Source: Karstenula rhodostoma CBS 690.94 (Eukaryota; Ascomycota; Dothideomycetes; Pleosporales; Didymosphaeriaceae). Taken from it: a DNA stretch of 64,000 nucleotides. Positions within the stretch are counted from its first letter, which is position 1; the number at the start of each line of letters is the position of its first letter. A program made the position numbers and the translations under genes. The notes under the pieces are model-generated. The model saw nothing but the letters and a program-made list of their open reading frames with translations. It ran no database searches and was not told the origin of the DNA. The DNA lies in contig MU001497.1 in assembly GCA_010093485.1 (NCBI GenBank), forward strand, positions 920,513 to 984,512. Reading direction: 5' to 3'. Below, one piece after another: positions 46,139 to 58,465 of the stretch.

Positions 46139-49100
46139 TTAAAAGTAACTCTTGCCCGTCAACCTTGCCTTTTTTTTTCCTTTTCCCTTCTCCCCCTTTC
46201 CACCCTCCTTTTTTCGCAATTTCTCTTCTTTCCTCCAGTTCTTCATCTCGTCCTCATAGCTTGCCTCATAGGGTCGATATGCTCTCGTACTAGCATCTTC
46301 GTCGAATTCAATCTCCGGGAGCCAACCGCCTCGCTCCCCCCAGTTGCGCATCCCTTCGAGGAAGTCATCGATGCGAGTCTGCTCCCGAGATGTTTCAAAG
46401 CCGCAACCGCAGCCGCAGCCAACGGTGCATTCGCCCTCGTCGAAGTCCTCGTCATGTTCCATGCAGTCGAAGTGTGCGACGTGCCCGCATGCGGGGCACA
46501 GGTAGAAGCGACCAGAGACACGGATCCAGCAGATGCTGCAGCTGTAGATGGGGTCGTTCTGGCCTTTCTTTTTGGGTGAGTTTGCGTTACTAGTGGGTAT
46601 GTTGAGGGATGAACGACCTGAGATGTTGGAGGTGCCACGGGAGATCGATGGTCGAGCGTTCTTGTGTGCGTGTGGGGAGAGCTTTTTGTCGCCAAGAGGC
46701 AGAGTGAAAGGGTCCTGCGCTTCCACCGTCGGTGTGGGAATGCTGAGACGGAGATATTGTTCGGATGCCATGAACACGTCTGGCGGAGGCGCAGGCACTT
46801 CGTTTGCTGACTGAATCGAGGTACCTGGTCTGAATTCGGTAGCTTCGGGGTTGAAGGAGAAACCTCTTGGGGAGGATAAAGGTGAACGTCTGAACTGTTG
46901 TGGTACAGTGAGGCCTGGTGCGAGAGTAGAGCTTCGCGAGAGAGTGCGTGAAATCATTCTAGACTCGTCGCGGTCGCCGTCTTTCCTGAGTGCTAGGTGC
47001 ATCGATCCGGCCTTGGATTCAGACACATCATCAAAGGGGAAATACGAGACTAGGCCGTTGAACTTAAGCACTTCTGCTCGCTTGCTGATGAGACCCCAGC
47101 AACCGAGCAACTCAGCATACTGCTCTCTCCAAGCGCGGTACAGCCGCTCCTTCGACATGTCCAGAAGTGGAGCACTGACGCAGGCCTCGTCGTCGAAATG
47201 ATCTTGGTTCTTCAGCGTGACTTTTATCCTAGAGTTGCCATTGTCGTTTATGCCGGAAGGTACAGAGGCCGTTTGCTCGGCAGCAAGATCTGGTCCAAGA
47301 GTGTCGTAGTCGGAGTCAGAGTCCGAGATATAGTCGACGTTGACTTGATCCGTCTGGCCAAAGCTAGCTCTTTTGCCTTGTTTCGTACGCGGTGCTGCCA
47401 GTCCCCTTTCCTGGCTACCGCTGCTATAGAAAGTCGTCGTACCCCATGTCACGCCGCTCGCCGGCAAAGAAGTGGAGAGATCTTCCATACGCGATTTGAC
47501 AGGAGGCGATGCTGATATGAACGATTTGCCTAAGTTCGCAAGGGCATTCGAAAACCCAGCAGATGAAATCTTTTTGCCAACAGAATGGGTCTGTTCCGGA
47601 CTCGTAGAGTAAGGCGTGTTGGCTGTAGTCACGGAGCGAAGAGTGGGTGCCCTGGATATGTTAGGTGGAGTGTTTCCTGTAGAGTAAGGCGTCACAGGCT
47701 CGGAGGGCAAGGTATCACTACCCCAAGGCCCGTTCGATGAACCATGCGAACCATAGGTATCTAAATTCTTAGAAAGACGATGCCAACCAAACTCGTAAAC
47801 GGGGGTAGCGAACTTCGAATGCGCGGGTGTAGATGACATGGAGATAGTAGGCTTGAATAGACTCCAGGCAGCGTCCGGAGATGCGAAGTAGTCGAGAGAG
47901 AAGGCTGGTGCTTCCATAGACATGGGAAGATGAGACTGCCTCATTCTGGCCATAGCACTAGGGACTCCCTCCCGCGCAGCGGGTTCTGAGAAGACACAGG
48001 ACAACATGGCCAGCATCTGGGTATCTGCCAAGCGTTCGAAATGGTCAAACAATGCAGGAATCAGCCAGGTAACGACAGGATGGTGGCCCCATTTTACTCT
48101 TCCTCTTAACTTTGGATTAGTCACGTTGTCCGCCTCATCAAATTGTAGGTCCAAGCCACTATCTTTTCGCTTTATCCTAACGAGTGCCCGCCGAGCAAGC
48201 ACCAAGACCTGATCTCTCCGATGCGGTTGCGGCAGGATTTCCAAAGGAACCTCATTAGTCAAGATGAGCCTGCAGAGCAGCCAGATATCCGCCAAGTCCT
48301 CAAAGCCGTGTCTCCTAGCAACCGCCGAGTTATGCAAGCAAACCATGGGACCATCGCCAAACATCAGATATTCCTCCGCAAGAACCTTCTTACTGGGAAT
48401 GAACTCGGCAACCGAGTCGTTTCGAATAGTTATGATAGCCTTTGTTCGATAGGCGCTGATAAGATCGGCGGATGACGGTACGGAAGTTTTTGTATTCAAC
48501 CGTGAAGAATTTTTTTGCCATGGCAATGGAGGCAAAAGGTCCCTAAACACTATATCGCTTTCTGAGCCTGACGAAGTCGAAGGCGATGAAGACGATTCCC
48601 ATGACACCCGAGAAGAGCCGGGGGATTCTGACCCATGCGTTGCTGTGATACGGCCAAACGTTTCGAATATGTCATCCTTAGAAGGGTTCGTCATCAAGTG
48701 TCGCGGGAGCCGAATAGGGTCCGTCAGCCCAAGCGCCGACGCCGAGGAGACAATGCTCTGGGAGATCCGTGTCACTGGAGGCCGTGGGAAGCGTACCGAC
48801 AATAGCATTCCCGTCGAGGACCATCGAACCAAAGTCTGCGCAGGAAGAGGAATATTAGTATATGAATGCGACGATAGCGTAAGATCTTTGTTAAATTCAC
48901 CAGTTTCAAAATCATCGTCCTCCTCTTCCTCACTGGAGCTTTCATGCATAGTACCCTTACCCGGTTCCTCCGAATCCGTATCAATGATATCTTGAAGGTC
49001 GGCATCGCCTAACGCGTATGACAAGATAGCGGCCAACGCTGGCTGCGACTTGAGCGCATAGGTGTTCGCAATCTGTTCGAATACATCTCTAAGATGGCTG

Positions 49101-51052
49101 ATCATAGCTGGGGTGATTGCAGCTGTCGTCTTCTCTACGGTGATATCGAGTGGGTACAAGTATCGGTCCTCGTCCAGCAGGTCCGATGTGCCAGGATACA
49201 TATCTGGGAAAATAATCGTTAGACGAAGGAAGACGGTCTTGCGGACGAGTTCCTGGCCATTAATTGCCGAAGTATCCATTTCACCCCATGGCGCCTTGAA
49301 AGCAACCACAATTCTTCGCTGGTCAGGGTCGAATGCCTCGAATGAGACGTTGGGATATTTCTGTCCTACGGACTTGACCTCAGCGGCTAGATCAAACTCT
49401 TCAGCGGCGTCCGGGGTCTTGCCATCACCATCGGGTTTCCTCTTCTCGATATTGACGTTATGCATCCAAGTGACGCTGGAAACAATGCGTTGCGCTGGGT
49501 TGCGTCTCACGGTGCGCGCAGTCATGGTGGCGCGAGTCTGCCCTTGGAATAAGCTAGACAAGCCAACCCTGGGGAGAGCATTGTTCTTAAGCAGAGTCGA
49601 GAGCGTACCACCACGGAAATTAACTTCCTGCGACTTGTTGGACTGGTCATCCTGTTTATCGAGGACCGATCCGTTGGCGAAGGTGATGTATTTGGCGCCT
49701 TTTCGCGTGGAAGCCGGAGGAACAGGCACAGGTCGACCTTTCTCGAAACCCACTGCCTTTTTAAGTGTTTTGGCAGAGACACTGTAAAGCCGTAGCTTGT
49801 GATCAGTCGCCCATGTCACCAACTGGAAGTCCCGGTTGTCAAAGCCTTCATCGCAACTTCCGCGAGATCGCCAAAGGAATTCATGGAGTCGACCGCCTTC
49901 GCAGTCATCATTGGCAAACACGTGTTGAGGACTCTTAGCGGACGGAAGGGAAGTCTCTTGCTGGTAAAGACTGAGAGATGCGCTGCCAAGTTGTGGTAAA
50001 GCGACAATGCCGTTCGGGAAAGGTGTGTGACGAGCACGCAATAGCGGATAATCCGTGAAGATGGTGCGAGACGGCTGATCAATTGACTCGACAATACCAG
50101 CACCGTCCCATTGCCTGATAGTCTTATCGAGGGAGCAGGTGAGAATTCGGGTAGACTCAGTGCGGTGCCAATCGATTCCGTAGACCTTGTTGAAGTGGGC
50201 ATGGATCGTCGTGATAGGTTTGGCTCCGTGTCGCGTATCCCAGATGCGCACGTAACGATCGTGGGAAGAGGCAAGGATATGCTCATTTTGGCGGTTCCAT
50301 TTCACCTGAGTAGCCCCGCCTTGCCAATCAGCGAAGCTATTGCTTGGAAGTCGAAGTTGTGAGGAGAAGGTGCCACCCGGAACAGCGGGCGTCCGCAGAT
50401 CCCAAGCAAAAATCTTGGTATCGAGCGCACATGTTGCCAGCACGTCCGGATGGTGCGCGGAGAAGTTGATATCAGTGATGGTTCCCTGGTGAGCATCTAA
50501 GGTCAACTGAACGGGTGCTTGGTCCGAGCTGGACTTCTGATTCAGGTTGAAGATGATTGCTTTGTTGTTGTTTGTAGATGCAACCCACTCTGCTCGAGAC
50601 GCAAACGGGGACCATTGTACGTCTGCGACCCCAAAGCTAATGCGATATCGAATGACCCGGGGAGGAGAGTAGGGGCTGTCAAGATCGATGATCAGGAGAC
50701 CCTTGGTTCTATCTTGAGGTCAGCAGGCTCGATAGTGTGAAGGGCGCGAACGCGTGCTCATGCGGGATACGTAAGACACAGACGGGTTGTGCAAGAAGAT
50801 GGTGGCATGCAGATTCTCGCAGGATCGGCCCCATCAAAGTAAACCTTGCAGCAATACACCACGCCATGCAAAATACAACCGACCCGTTGTCTGCGCTGTC
50901 CAGACGCGTAGAGATGCAAGAGGCACTTACCCTGCAAGCACGACATCGCGTCCGCTCGGGGAGATGGACGCAGCGGTGTACTCCTCATTAATATCGATAG
51001 TCACGTCCTTCTCGAACGTCCGCGAGTCGAAGGGCGTCGCCGGCCCGGCCAT
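46139..51052 (-). CDS. sea3: GATOR2/SEACAT subunit Sea3 (Mtc5, WDR59 orthologue)
   Basis: Scaffold of the vacuole-associated SEA/GATOR complex that relays amino-acid status to TORC1. Minus-strand exons are 50931-51052 and 46139-50708 (1563 aa), with a 222-nt intron (GTAAGT...branch GCTGACC...ATAG, phase 2) that joins DVVLAG to TKGLLIIDLD. Domains in order: a WD40 propeller (about 30-330; GVADVQWSPFASRAEWVAS, LDAHQGTITDINFSAHHPDV, HASSHDRYVRIWDTRHG-type repeats), an RWD domain (VSFEAFDPDQRRIVVAFKAP with TIIFPDMYPG), a long Ser-rich middle, and a C-terminal zinc-ribbon/RING (CSICWIRVSGRFYLCPACGH then HFDCM and a GCGCGCGF turn). This order is diagnostic for WDR59/Mtc5. It is head-to-head with ubc13. 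Confidence 0.93.
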
Positions 51053-51460
51053 GACGGCGGTTGCGGGTGAGCAGAGCCAAGCACGTGAGGAAGGTGGAGC
51101 CCTGGAGCTGGAGAGAGTGCGGCAAAGGCTAGGGAGGGATTGCTGTTTGGAAACCAGGCCAGGGGCTTAACCAACATGGCGCTACGATAGCTCCTTCCCC
51201 TATCTAGCATAGTCCCGCGCAACACTTGCCCGATTGCCCAGTCACCGAAGCCCAAAGCGTAAGTTACAGTCCGCGCCGCATAAGCCGCACCTGCTGACGC
51301 ATCCCTTACAAAGAGCAGGCGCGGGGCATCCATGGCCGCAGCAACGCGGTAAGTAATCTTGACTCCAACTCCCCACAGGCGGTCCAACTCCGCGTTTTCT
51401 TCCGCACCCAGGCTCACTTTCTCCTCAGCGCCGACGACGAGGTCCCCCTCCTCAGCGACC
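51053..51460. promoter_or_regulatory. divergent promoter of sea3 and ubc13
   Basis: About 400 bases between the two ATG codons. The ubc13 side is pyrimidine-rich (cactttctcctcagcg). The frames here are leaders in frame with one or the other gene, not separate genes. Confidence 0.5.
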
Positions 51461-52009
51461 ATGGCCGCACTTCCAAAGCGCATCATCAAGGAGACCGAGC
51501 GGCTGTCGAAGGAGCCCGTCCCGGGGATCTCGGCAGTCCCTCACGAGGACAACCTTCGTTATTTCGACGTGACCATCGACGGTCCCGCACAGTCGCCATA
51601 CGAACGTACGTGATTGTCTCGTTTCGTGCGACTCAGACTGACTCGAGTAGGAGGCGTGTTCAAGTTGGAGCTGTTCCTTCCGGACGACTACCCGATGACG
51701 CCGCCGAAGGTTCGCTTCTTGACCAAGATCTATCACCCAAACATCGACCGCTTGGGCAGGATCTGCTTGGACGTGCTGAAGAGTGAGTGCTGTCCCTACT
51801 TCGCGCGTGTCAGATTATGTCTAACATCCTCAGGCAACTGGTCGCCGGCTCTCCAGATCCGCACCATACTCCTCTCCATTCAGGCGTTGTTGGGTGCGCC
51901 GAACCCGGACGACCCGCTCGCCAACGATGTCGCTCAGCAGTGGAAGGAGGACCAGAACCAGGCGATCGCCACGGCGAGGGAGTGGACCGAGAAGTTCGCA
52001 AAGGCATAG
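51461..52009 (+). CDS. ubc13: ubiquitin-conjugating enzyme E2 Ubc13
   Basis: Makes Lys63-linked ubiquitin chains together with Mms2/Uev, acting in post-replication DNA repair and endosomal sorting. Three exons: 51461-51605, 51651-51782 and 51834-52009 (150 aa). Introns are 45 nt (GTACGT...GTAG) and 51 nt (GTGAGT, CTAAC branch, TCAG). The start [15 protein letters not shown] and the family length fix the ATG. The HPN motif is in [11 protein letters not shown], the catalytic cysteine is Cys87 in RICLDVL, and [14 protein letters not shown] is conserved. At the first junction the splice gives Glu-Arg-Gly where the family normally has Glu-Gly-Gly (residue 49); the alternative acceptor CGAG would give Glu-Leu-Gly-Gly. 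Confidence 0.96.
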
Positions 52010-55000
52010 TCCACGTCAACGGCCTGTCGATGATGGTCAAGGAGTGTGGCAATTGGCTCCCCAATCCCATCTTGTGCGCCGATGCATGGTCTATTTCCCG
52101 GGATGAGGACGAGCAGATCTTCTCGAGCTTCGGTTCCAGCAACGACAAGCGTGCCATGGTCTCCAAGTGGAACGACGATCCGTTTGACGAGCTCAAGTTC
52201 TTGATCACGAAGCCCGAGCATCCCCTCAACTTCAAGCGCAACAATGTGCTGTACTACGACCTCTGCTGCCCATACAACTTTTTGTAAATTACATTCACGA
52301 TGTTCACGGCTTGCGAACTTCCTCAGTCTTTAGACTTGCATAGCGATCCCCAAAGGTGGCTCACTTGCACGGCGAATTTGCACAAGCGATATTGAGCTGG
52401 GAGTATTGGCCCGGCGATTGCCAATGGTGTTAAGGATTGGATCTTGGGTGATATCCCCCCGTATTTGCACACCATGGGATGTCTAACGACGGAATGAAAA
52501 ACAAGTTCTCATATGTCGATTCCCTTTGATGTGTATTTGCTCTTCGTAATTGTTGTGTGATCTTCGAACATCCTGTGCAGTCGTTCGCCGACTCTAGTTT
52601 AAAGATATGAGATTCACAAAGAGATAGCCATGGTGAATTCAGTAGGCTCTTGCTGGGTCCGGTATCTTCGCGGTGTGCCTGTGAGTTACTTCCTCCCCTG
52701 CGCAAACAGCGCTGACAAGAGACGCGCGATATTCTTTGCTTGGTGGGTTGCAACGTTTCCTTTTCTACGTTGTAAGGTGTCGGACACTTGCTTGCCTATG
52801 GCAAGCTGGCGAGGGTCCTCTCATGCGCCGCCCGTATTAGTCGGCAGCTGAAGTGCTCACATCCTGCTCGCGCTTGCGCTTGCGCTTGCGCTTCTCCTCT
52901 GCCCTTCACGCGACCGCAACCGCCGCAGCGTCATTGCTATTCTTCTCGCCTTATCCGCGTCTACCTTTGAGTTGGTATATCCTCCACGGCATGCAAGACA
53001 GATTGCTAAAACAGCCGTCGCTGTAGCCCCGATTTTTCTGTGGCCACGCCATCAACGCCATCTTTGGACTTGCAGCCGGATGCGGCGACTCTGAGGGACA
53101 CAGAAGCCGCACACATGAACCAGCGGGCGCACACTAAAGTTGCAAGTACATATTGTTCGAGCGAAGCGGCCATCATCAGCTGCTTGGGATGCTCATAGTT
53201 GCTCAGGCAGAGCGCGTCTTTCTACGTGCCCCGCGACGCCCTCGGCCTTTGCTGGTCGACTTCTCAAGACTCGAGAAACGTCTTCACGAGTCTAACGCAC
53301 GCAGTCCACGCGGTAGGCCTTTCTCGTGCCGGCGCTCGAATCACGCATTCGGTCTCCCTCAACCGACCCATCGTCCTCGAACGGGCGCCAGTGCACACCA
53401 GATCTCAGACGATATGGATGCAACCATAAGCTATTCCCTGCGGCGACCTGCGGAGTATCGAATATCCTCGCTATGAACCCGGAGAGCGTACCGCGAGAGC
53501 ATGCCAGCGCGGAAGAGCGCCCCGCAATACTTCTAAAGCAGCAGAGGCTTCGGAAGCTGGATGCGAAGCTGGTGAACACAGTCATACGATAGACCAGGCT
53601 CTTCTGAAAGAATGAGAATGCGCTTCAACTGCCGGCGACCTTGAAATTGATGCCATGATCGAGGCCTGGGCCAGTCTTGTTGTCAACAGCCCATGAGCCC
53701 ACGGGCGCGATAACTTGATCGAGCATTCCGGGACGAATCTTTACACCAGAGGCCGAAATTGGACCGCTCTGGAACAAGGTCACGTATTGGTGCCATCCTA
53801 CTGCACATATATTGTCGAGGAGTCCGGATGTCGGATGACCAACAAGCAGCACTATAAGCGCCTCGTTTTCGACAAGATTGAGGGAAAGGGTACTGGCGAC
53901 AACTTTTGGAAGCTTCGCAGTGGCTCGACTTGTTCTGATCTTGGAGCAAACACTCGAGACGATTACTTTGGGCCGATACAAGACTCTTCCAGCCCCTTCG
54001 GACGCACAATGCTCGGCGATGAGACCTTTTATCTTCTCTGTGGAGATCAGCTGTGTCTTAATACTTCTGCTCGGTAAGGTCGATGAATATCCGACGGTCA
54101 ATGACTCCCCAAGGCTACAGACACTTTCGCCGAAGTGTGTATACGCTCTTTCTGTGCGTAGACAAGAGCTAGCTGTGGATGTAATCAGGACAGACACGTC
54201 GCCAAAGAGCAGTGCGTTTCTGGGCTTCGTTCTTGTCCATGGGTGGTTCACCCGAAAGCACAAGGAAGAGACCAACAGCAGAAAAGCTTCTCAGAAAACA
54301 CTGAGGATCGCGTGTTTCGAGATAAGCCCGGGGCTTTCCGATATAACCGTCGTCGGTGAGATGAGCTACACCTCATCAAATTCTCAAGCATGGCTTGTGA
54401 AGACCTATTCGGACGACTGCAGCATGGTCGAGCTCTTGAAAGCATATACGCGATGGACTCGGGCTCTCTGTGAACCACTTGGACAGTTGGAACACTCTTT
54501 TGGACTGACCTCCGCATGCCTGCCACAATGAGAAAGACCGCAAGTTCTGCTCTTCATTTTCGGCCGTGGCAGGAACGCGCGAAGTTGAAGCTGCATCAAA
54601 AGTGCATGGACCGGCGGCTTGCGTTGTACCGTAACTTGACGGATATACCTTCAATGACTAACTTGGGAAGACAGTACGTCCTGCCATTACGGTTCTTGTG
54701 GTCCTTGCTGTTGATTGTGGCATGGCCATGAGGGTGGTCTGGATGCATTGAAAGCTGTATTATTTGTCGGTTGCGGAGCGTAAACGTGTGTCATACCCGG
54801 AATCCGAGGCATGCTTACATGGGGAGATCCTTCTGTGCTTGCTCGGTTCAAAAAGAAAGGCCATATTGGAAGGTACACTCCGAAACAGGACCTGCGAGCT
54901 TGCCAATGTGCAACCCGGTATGCTCTTCTAGTCTGCGGGGATGTCTCGTCCTGTTGGCTGTCCGAGAAGCTATTATAGGTTGTCGGGGACCGGCCGTATT

Positions 55001-56329
55001 GTTTGATGTGAGAGTCGCATATCAATTTGGAAGCCCGGTGCAGGACTCGGCTCCTGTCGGTCGGCGAAATAAAGCATTCGAACTCTCTTTCGGCAAAGAC
55101 AGGAAGCTAAACGGTGCTGGATTGACTCTACATCCGACAGTCCTCTCTAGGGCGATCAAGTACGCACTGGACTAAAAATCTCAAGCCAACATGGCAGGTG
55201 CTGGGGCGACCCTCGTATATGGGTATCGTGTCTGAGATCCGTCAAAGCCTCGTCCGGCTCGATGAACGAGGCGCCCAACTGCTATGTCACTTGTTCCATG
55301 AGAACCGTACTCATTGAGCATTTCACGGCGCTGGCCGATCTGGGTGTAAGGATCGCTCCCTGGTTCTTGAAGTCTTTGTCCGGAATCGAATCGACGTGGC
55401 GCAAGGTTGGCGGTCGGTGTATCGCTGTGATGGCGTCCTGCTACACTACGCGCGTGGAGTGGTCCGAGTGCAGCAAGAGAAAGACATATTTCCAAGGTCT
55501 CTGTCTGAGTCAATTGCGAGAGCGTGTCGGGTGGAGATCATCGAGCGGCACCGGTACCTGGTTCCACGGCTACGCAACCCGAGTTGAAGGTCTCAGCGTA
55601 TTGGAGGGTGCGTCCTGTGATTGTTGTGGGCTCTCGTTGACCACAATGCGGTCATAAGCTTTATGCGCAGGAAATACGAGCCCCGAAGCTGCGGAGACTG
55701 TAACCCTAGGAAGGCGACGCGTCATGATTGGGACAGGTGCTCGAGTGTTAGTCTGCCGCCGCGATGACCTCCTTACACCCAGAAGGCGCTCACCCAAGGC
55801 GACGTTAGCAGCCGCATCAGAGAGATTCTTGCGTGGAGTACCAAGCTTCTGGCAAGGCATGCCCTGTGATATGGCTTGGGGGTCTGTCGCTGTGGTCCAA
55901 GTCGCGGCTGCCGCCATCAGCACCGCTGTTTAGACCACGATCGAACACAGATTGCTAAGCTCGTCAATAAAGGCGAAGAGAAGGGAACCGGCCCTACACG
56001 CTTTCGAACTTCTTCCGAAGTTTACCTCCTGCTGCACAATGTGCGTGGTGTGGTGTGGTGAAAAGATGGGCAACGAGTGGAGAGGGGAGAAGGGGACAGA
56101 AGCTTGGGTCGACAGGCTGCGAGGCCAAAACACGGTGGTGAAGAAACGCTCGCATGCAGCAGCTACAGATCTACCAACTTATCACCCGCCCACTCTCAAC
56201 TCGCTCGCTTTCACTCAACGCGACAACACCGCTTTCATAACACATACACTCGTGTTCCCTCGACATCCGTCCTTCCTCGCCATCCACACACTCGGAGCAT
56301 CGCAATCGTTTCTGGATAATACCCAAGCC
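52010..56329. other. gene-poor region, no gene confidently supported
   Basis: About 4.3 kb. The first part is ubc13 3' flank. Frames of about 216 codons exist on both strands at 53625-54275 (minus) and 53878-54531 (plus), overlapping each other; neither has a recognisable domain. The minus one has somewhat coding-like codon use (ends WAVDNKTGPGLDHGINFKVA) and could be a piece of an unrecognised gene. A minus frame at 55570-55923 and a plus frame at 55262-55657 are equally undecided. A (gcgctt)n run lies at 52868-52893. Confidence 0.35.
52868..52893. repeat. hexanucleotide microsatellite (cgcttg)n
   Basis: The unit gcgctt/cgcttg is repeated about four times without interruption in otherwise noncoding DNA. 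Confidence 0.7.
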
Positions 56330-56530
56330 ATGTCATTCTCCGGATCAGTTCTCATTCATGCCCTCACCGTCCTGCGCTTCATGGAGCACAAGATCCGCTT
56401 AGCGTTCCGCCGCCGCCGCAAGGACAACGACAACCGCCGCAAGGTCTATGGCAGGCTCGATGATGACGAGGAAGCGCAGCCTCACCCAGGCGGCGACTAC
56501 GTTCGCGGAGACGGCGACTTCATGCGCTGA
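56330..56530 (+). CDS. small basic/acidic hypothetical protein (66 aa)
   Basis: From ATG 56330 the product begins MSFSGSVLIHALTVLRFMEH, has an Arg-rich block (AFRRRRKDNDNRRK) and then an acidic, Gly-rich end. The preceding 150 bases are the C/T-rich, A-interrupted leader typical of expressed fungal genes, and the ATG context (caagccATG) is good. The frame is open far upstream, but the leader composition argues for this start. The first 20 residues might form one short amphipathic or membrane helix. No family is recognised. Confidence 0.4.
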   Translation: MSFSGSVLIHALTVLRFMEHKIRLAFRRRRKDNDNRRKVYGRLDDDEEAQPHPGGDYVRGDGDFMR

Positions 56531-58465
56531 TTCTTCTTCTGCCTCGTGCGTCGTGGGCTTCCCAGGCAACTTGGGCAACGATAGCTAATTCGAATTGCAG
56601 CCCCCTCATGACATGGAAACGCAGCTGTCTCGTTTCCTGCGGGCGTACTTCTGGGTGAAATCGGTCTCCAAGGCCTCATAACAGGATGTCGCTTGCGAAT
56701 TCTTGCATATCTCGGGTGTCTGGGTTTGATTTAGCATAGGGTTCTGCAGGACTATGCATATGGGACAAACATACCGGGCAGCTCAATATACTGGCGATGC
56801 AATCATCTTTACGTCCCTCTGCTGCAAGTGCTTGCGACTCATACGTGTACGTGATGCGCAAGAGATCGTATATCGACAGATACGTCGTCGACATCTTGGC
56901 CCAGCTATCTCTCCGCAAGCAATAACTCTTCTGGTGATATCGGGGATGGCCTCCTCGAACAGAAACCCTAATATTAGGAACGCAGGTACGCTTGAGCTAT
57001 ATAAACAAGTACTGCGCAACACACCACCTTCTGCACCCCTCCATGAGCTGCAGCACACGCAATATATACACCCAGCCCTGCCCCCAATCATGCGCCCTGG
57101 CTCCCCTCACGCCCGTTTCAGCGCCGCCTCGATGCATGATTCGGGCCTACCCGGCGTTAGCGGGCCACACGATCGTCCGTCATCCGACGTGTGGGCCCCT
57201 GCCAGCACGCTCAACCGCTGTTTCCGACATGTTCGTTTAAGACGCGTAATTGAGGCGCTGGTGCCTATTGCGCAGGATGACGGGCAGGATGCAGGATGAG
57301 GCGGAAAGTCCGTGGTGTGGCGGGCCGTGGTTGGGCGGAGAATTCGGGCATCGGAGATGTGCAGAATGACCGAGAAGGCCGGAGGGTCAGGGTTCGGCAG
57401 TGTAGGGGCGAGGCACAAGGAGGAAGATGGGGATTCCATTGGTAAGTATGATTTATTACTAGACGTTGGCCTGCTGTACATACAGATCCGACAGAAGAAA
57501 CCTGCAACCATTGGAACGAGACTGGTCGTACGATCGCGCAACGCATTGCAAGCGGGGGGGGGGGCTTAGTGCGAGAAAGTTATATTGAGTGTATCTTCTT
57601 GGCTGTCTCAATCCTACTTCAGGGCATTACTCTTCTTACGAACAAGGCCTGACCCACTGAACTCGAATTCTTACGCGTTCTGCAACTAGGCTTCTTCGCA
57701 AGCTTCTGCACGATCATTTTTCTCTTATGCGAGTATCTAGACCCGGCTTCGCCAAGATGCGAGTGCCTCGAGTTCAACAGAATCTCCACATGCAGATTTC
57801 TTTCTAACGTTGCCCACCGCCCGCGACACGGCCCTTAGAACTCCACAGACATCCCCCTCTGGTACAGCGATCTCCTTACAACTTCGATATTCATCTTCCA
57901 TCGTAAGAGTGTAGCATCGTCCAACCCTCCTTCTTGGACCTCGACCTAACAACCCGGACGTGAACTCATGGCTATCTAGTAACGTTAAATGATTGTCAGT
58001 ATCCAGCAACTTACCCTCTGTAAATCTATAAACCCATATAAGAGATATCTTGTTGACCATAATACACGAGTCTTCGCTTTGTCACATTCTTTACTTCAAG
58101 TTTGGGACTAAACATCTAAAGTAGAGCTGAGAGAGGCTGAAGCATTATGCTTGATTCGCTAGGCAGCGGTACGAAGGTAGTCAAAACGAACAAGCGGTCG
58201 GGGGCTGCAGAGAATAGAAAATTAGTAACAAAAAGAACGGTATGGTGATTTACACATCATTGTTAAGGCATCTCGGGGGATAGGTCACTACAAACAACAG
58301 GTTGCAGAAGTAACCATACAACCATCTCGTAGCTTGGCGGCAGAAAGAGACACGCAAAACATCACTAAAAACAGCGCCAATGTATACCTTCAAGTATTGA
58401 TATTTCTGTAAAGGTACTCTGACCCGCAGAATACCCACCCTATAACTAATGGATGTGAAAGTCGT
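56531..58465. other. intergenic, no gene confidently supported
   Basis: About 1.9 kb. Candidate ATG-started frames are 57737-58060 (minus, 107 codons) and the minus frame ending at 56676, which contains CPVC. Both lack recognisable motifs and are not annotated. A run of 11 G is at 57554-57564. Confidence 0.35.
57554..57564. repeat. G11 homopolymer
   Basis: Eleven consecutive G on the plus strand in intergenic DNA. The length may be unreliable in assembly. Confidence 0.8.

Noticed and set aside
53625..54531. Two ~216-codon frames on opposite strands
   Set aside because: They overlap and neither shows a domain. The minus one has somewhat better codon use, but not enough to call a gene.
57737..58060. 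107-codon ATG-started minus-strand ORF
   Set aside because: The possible intron inside it would be only 39 nt, and no family is recognised.
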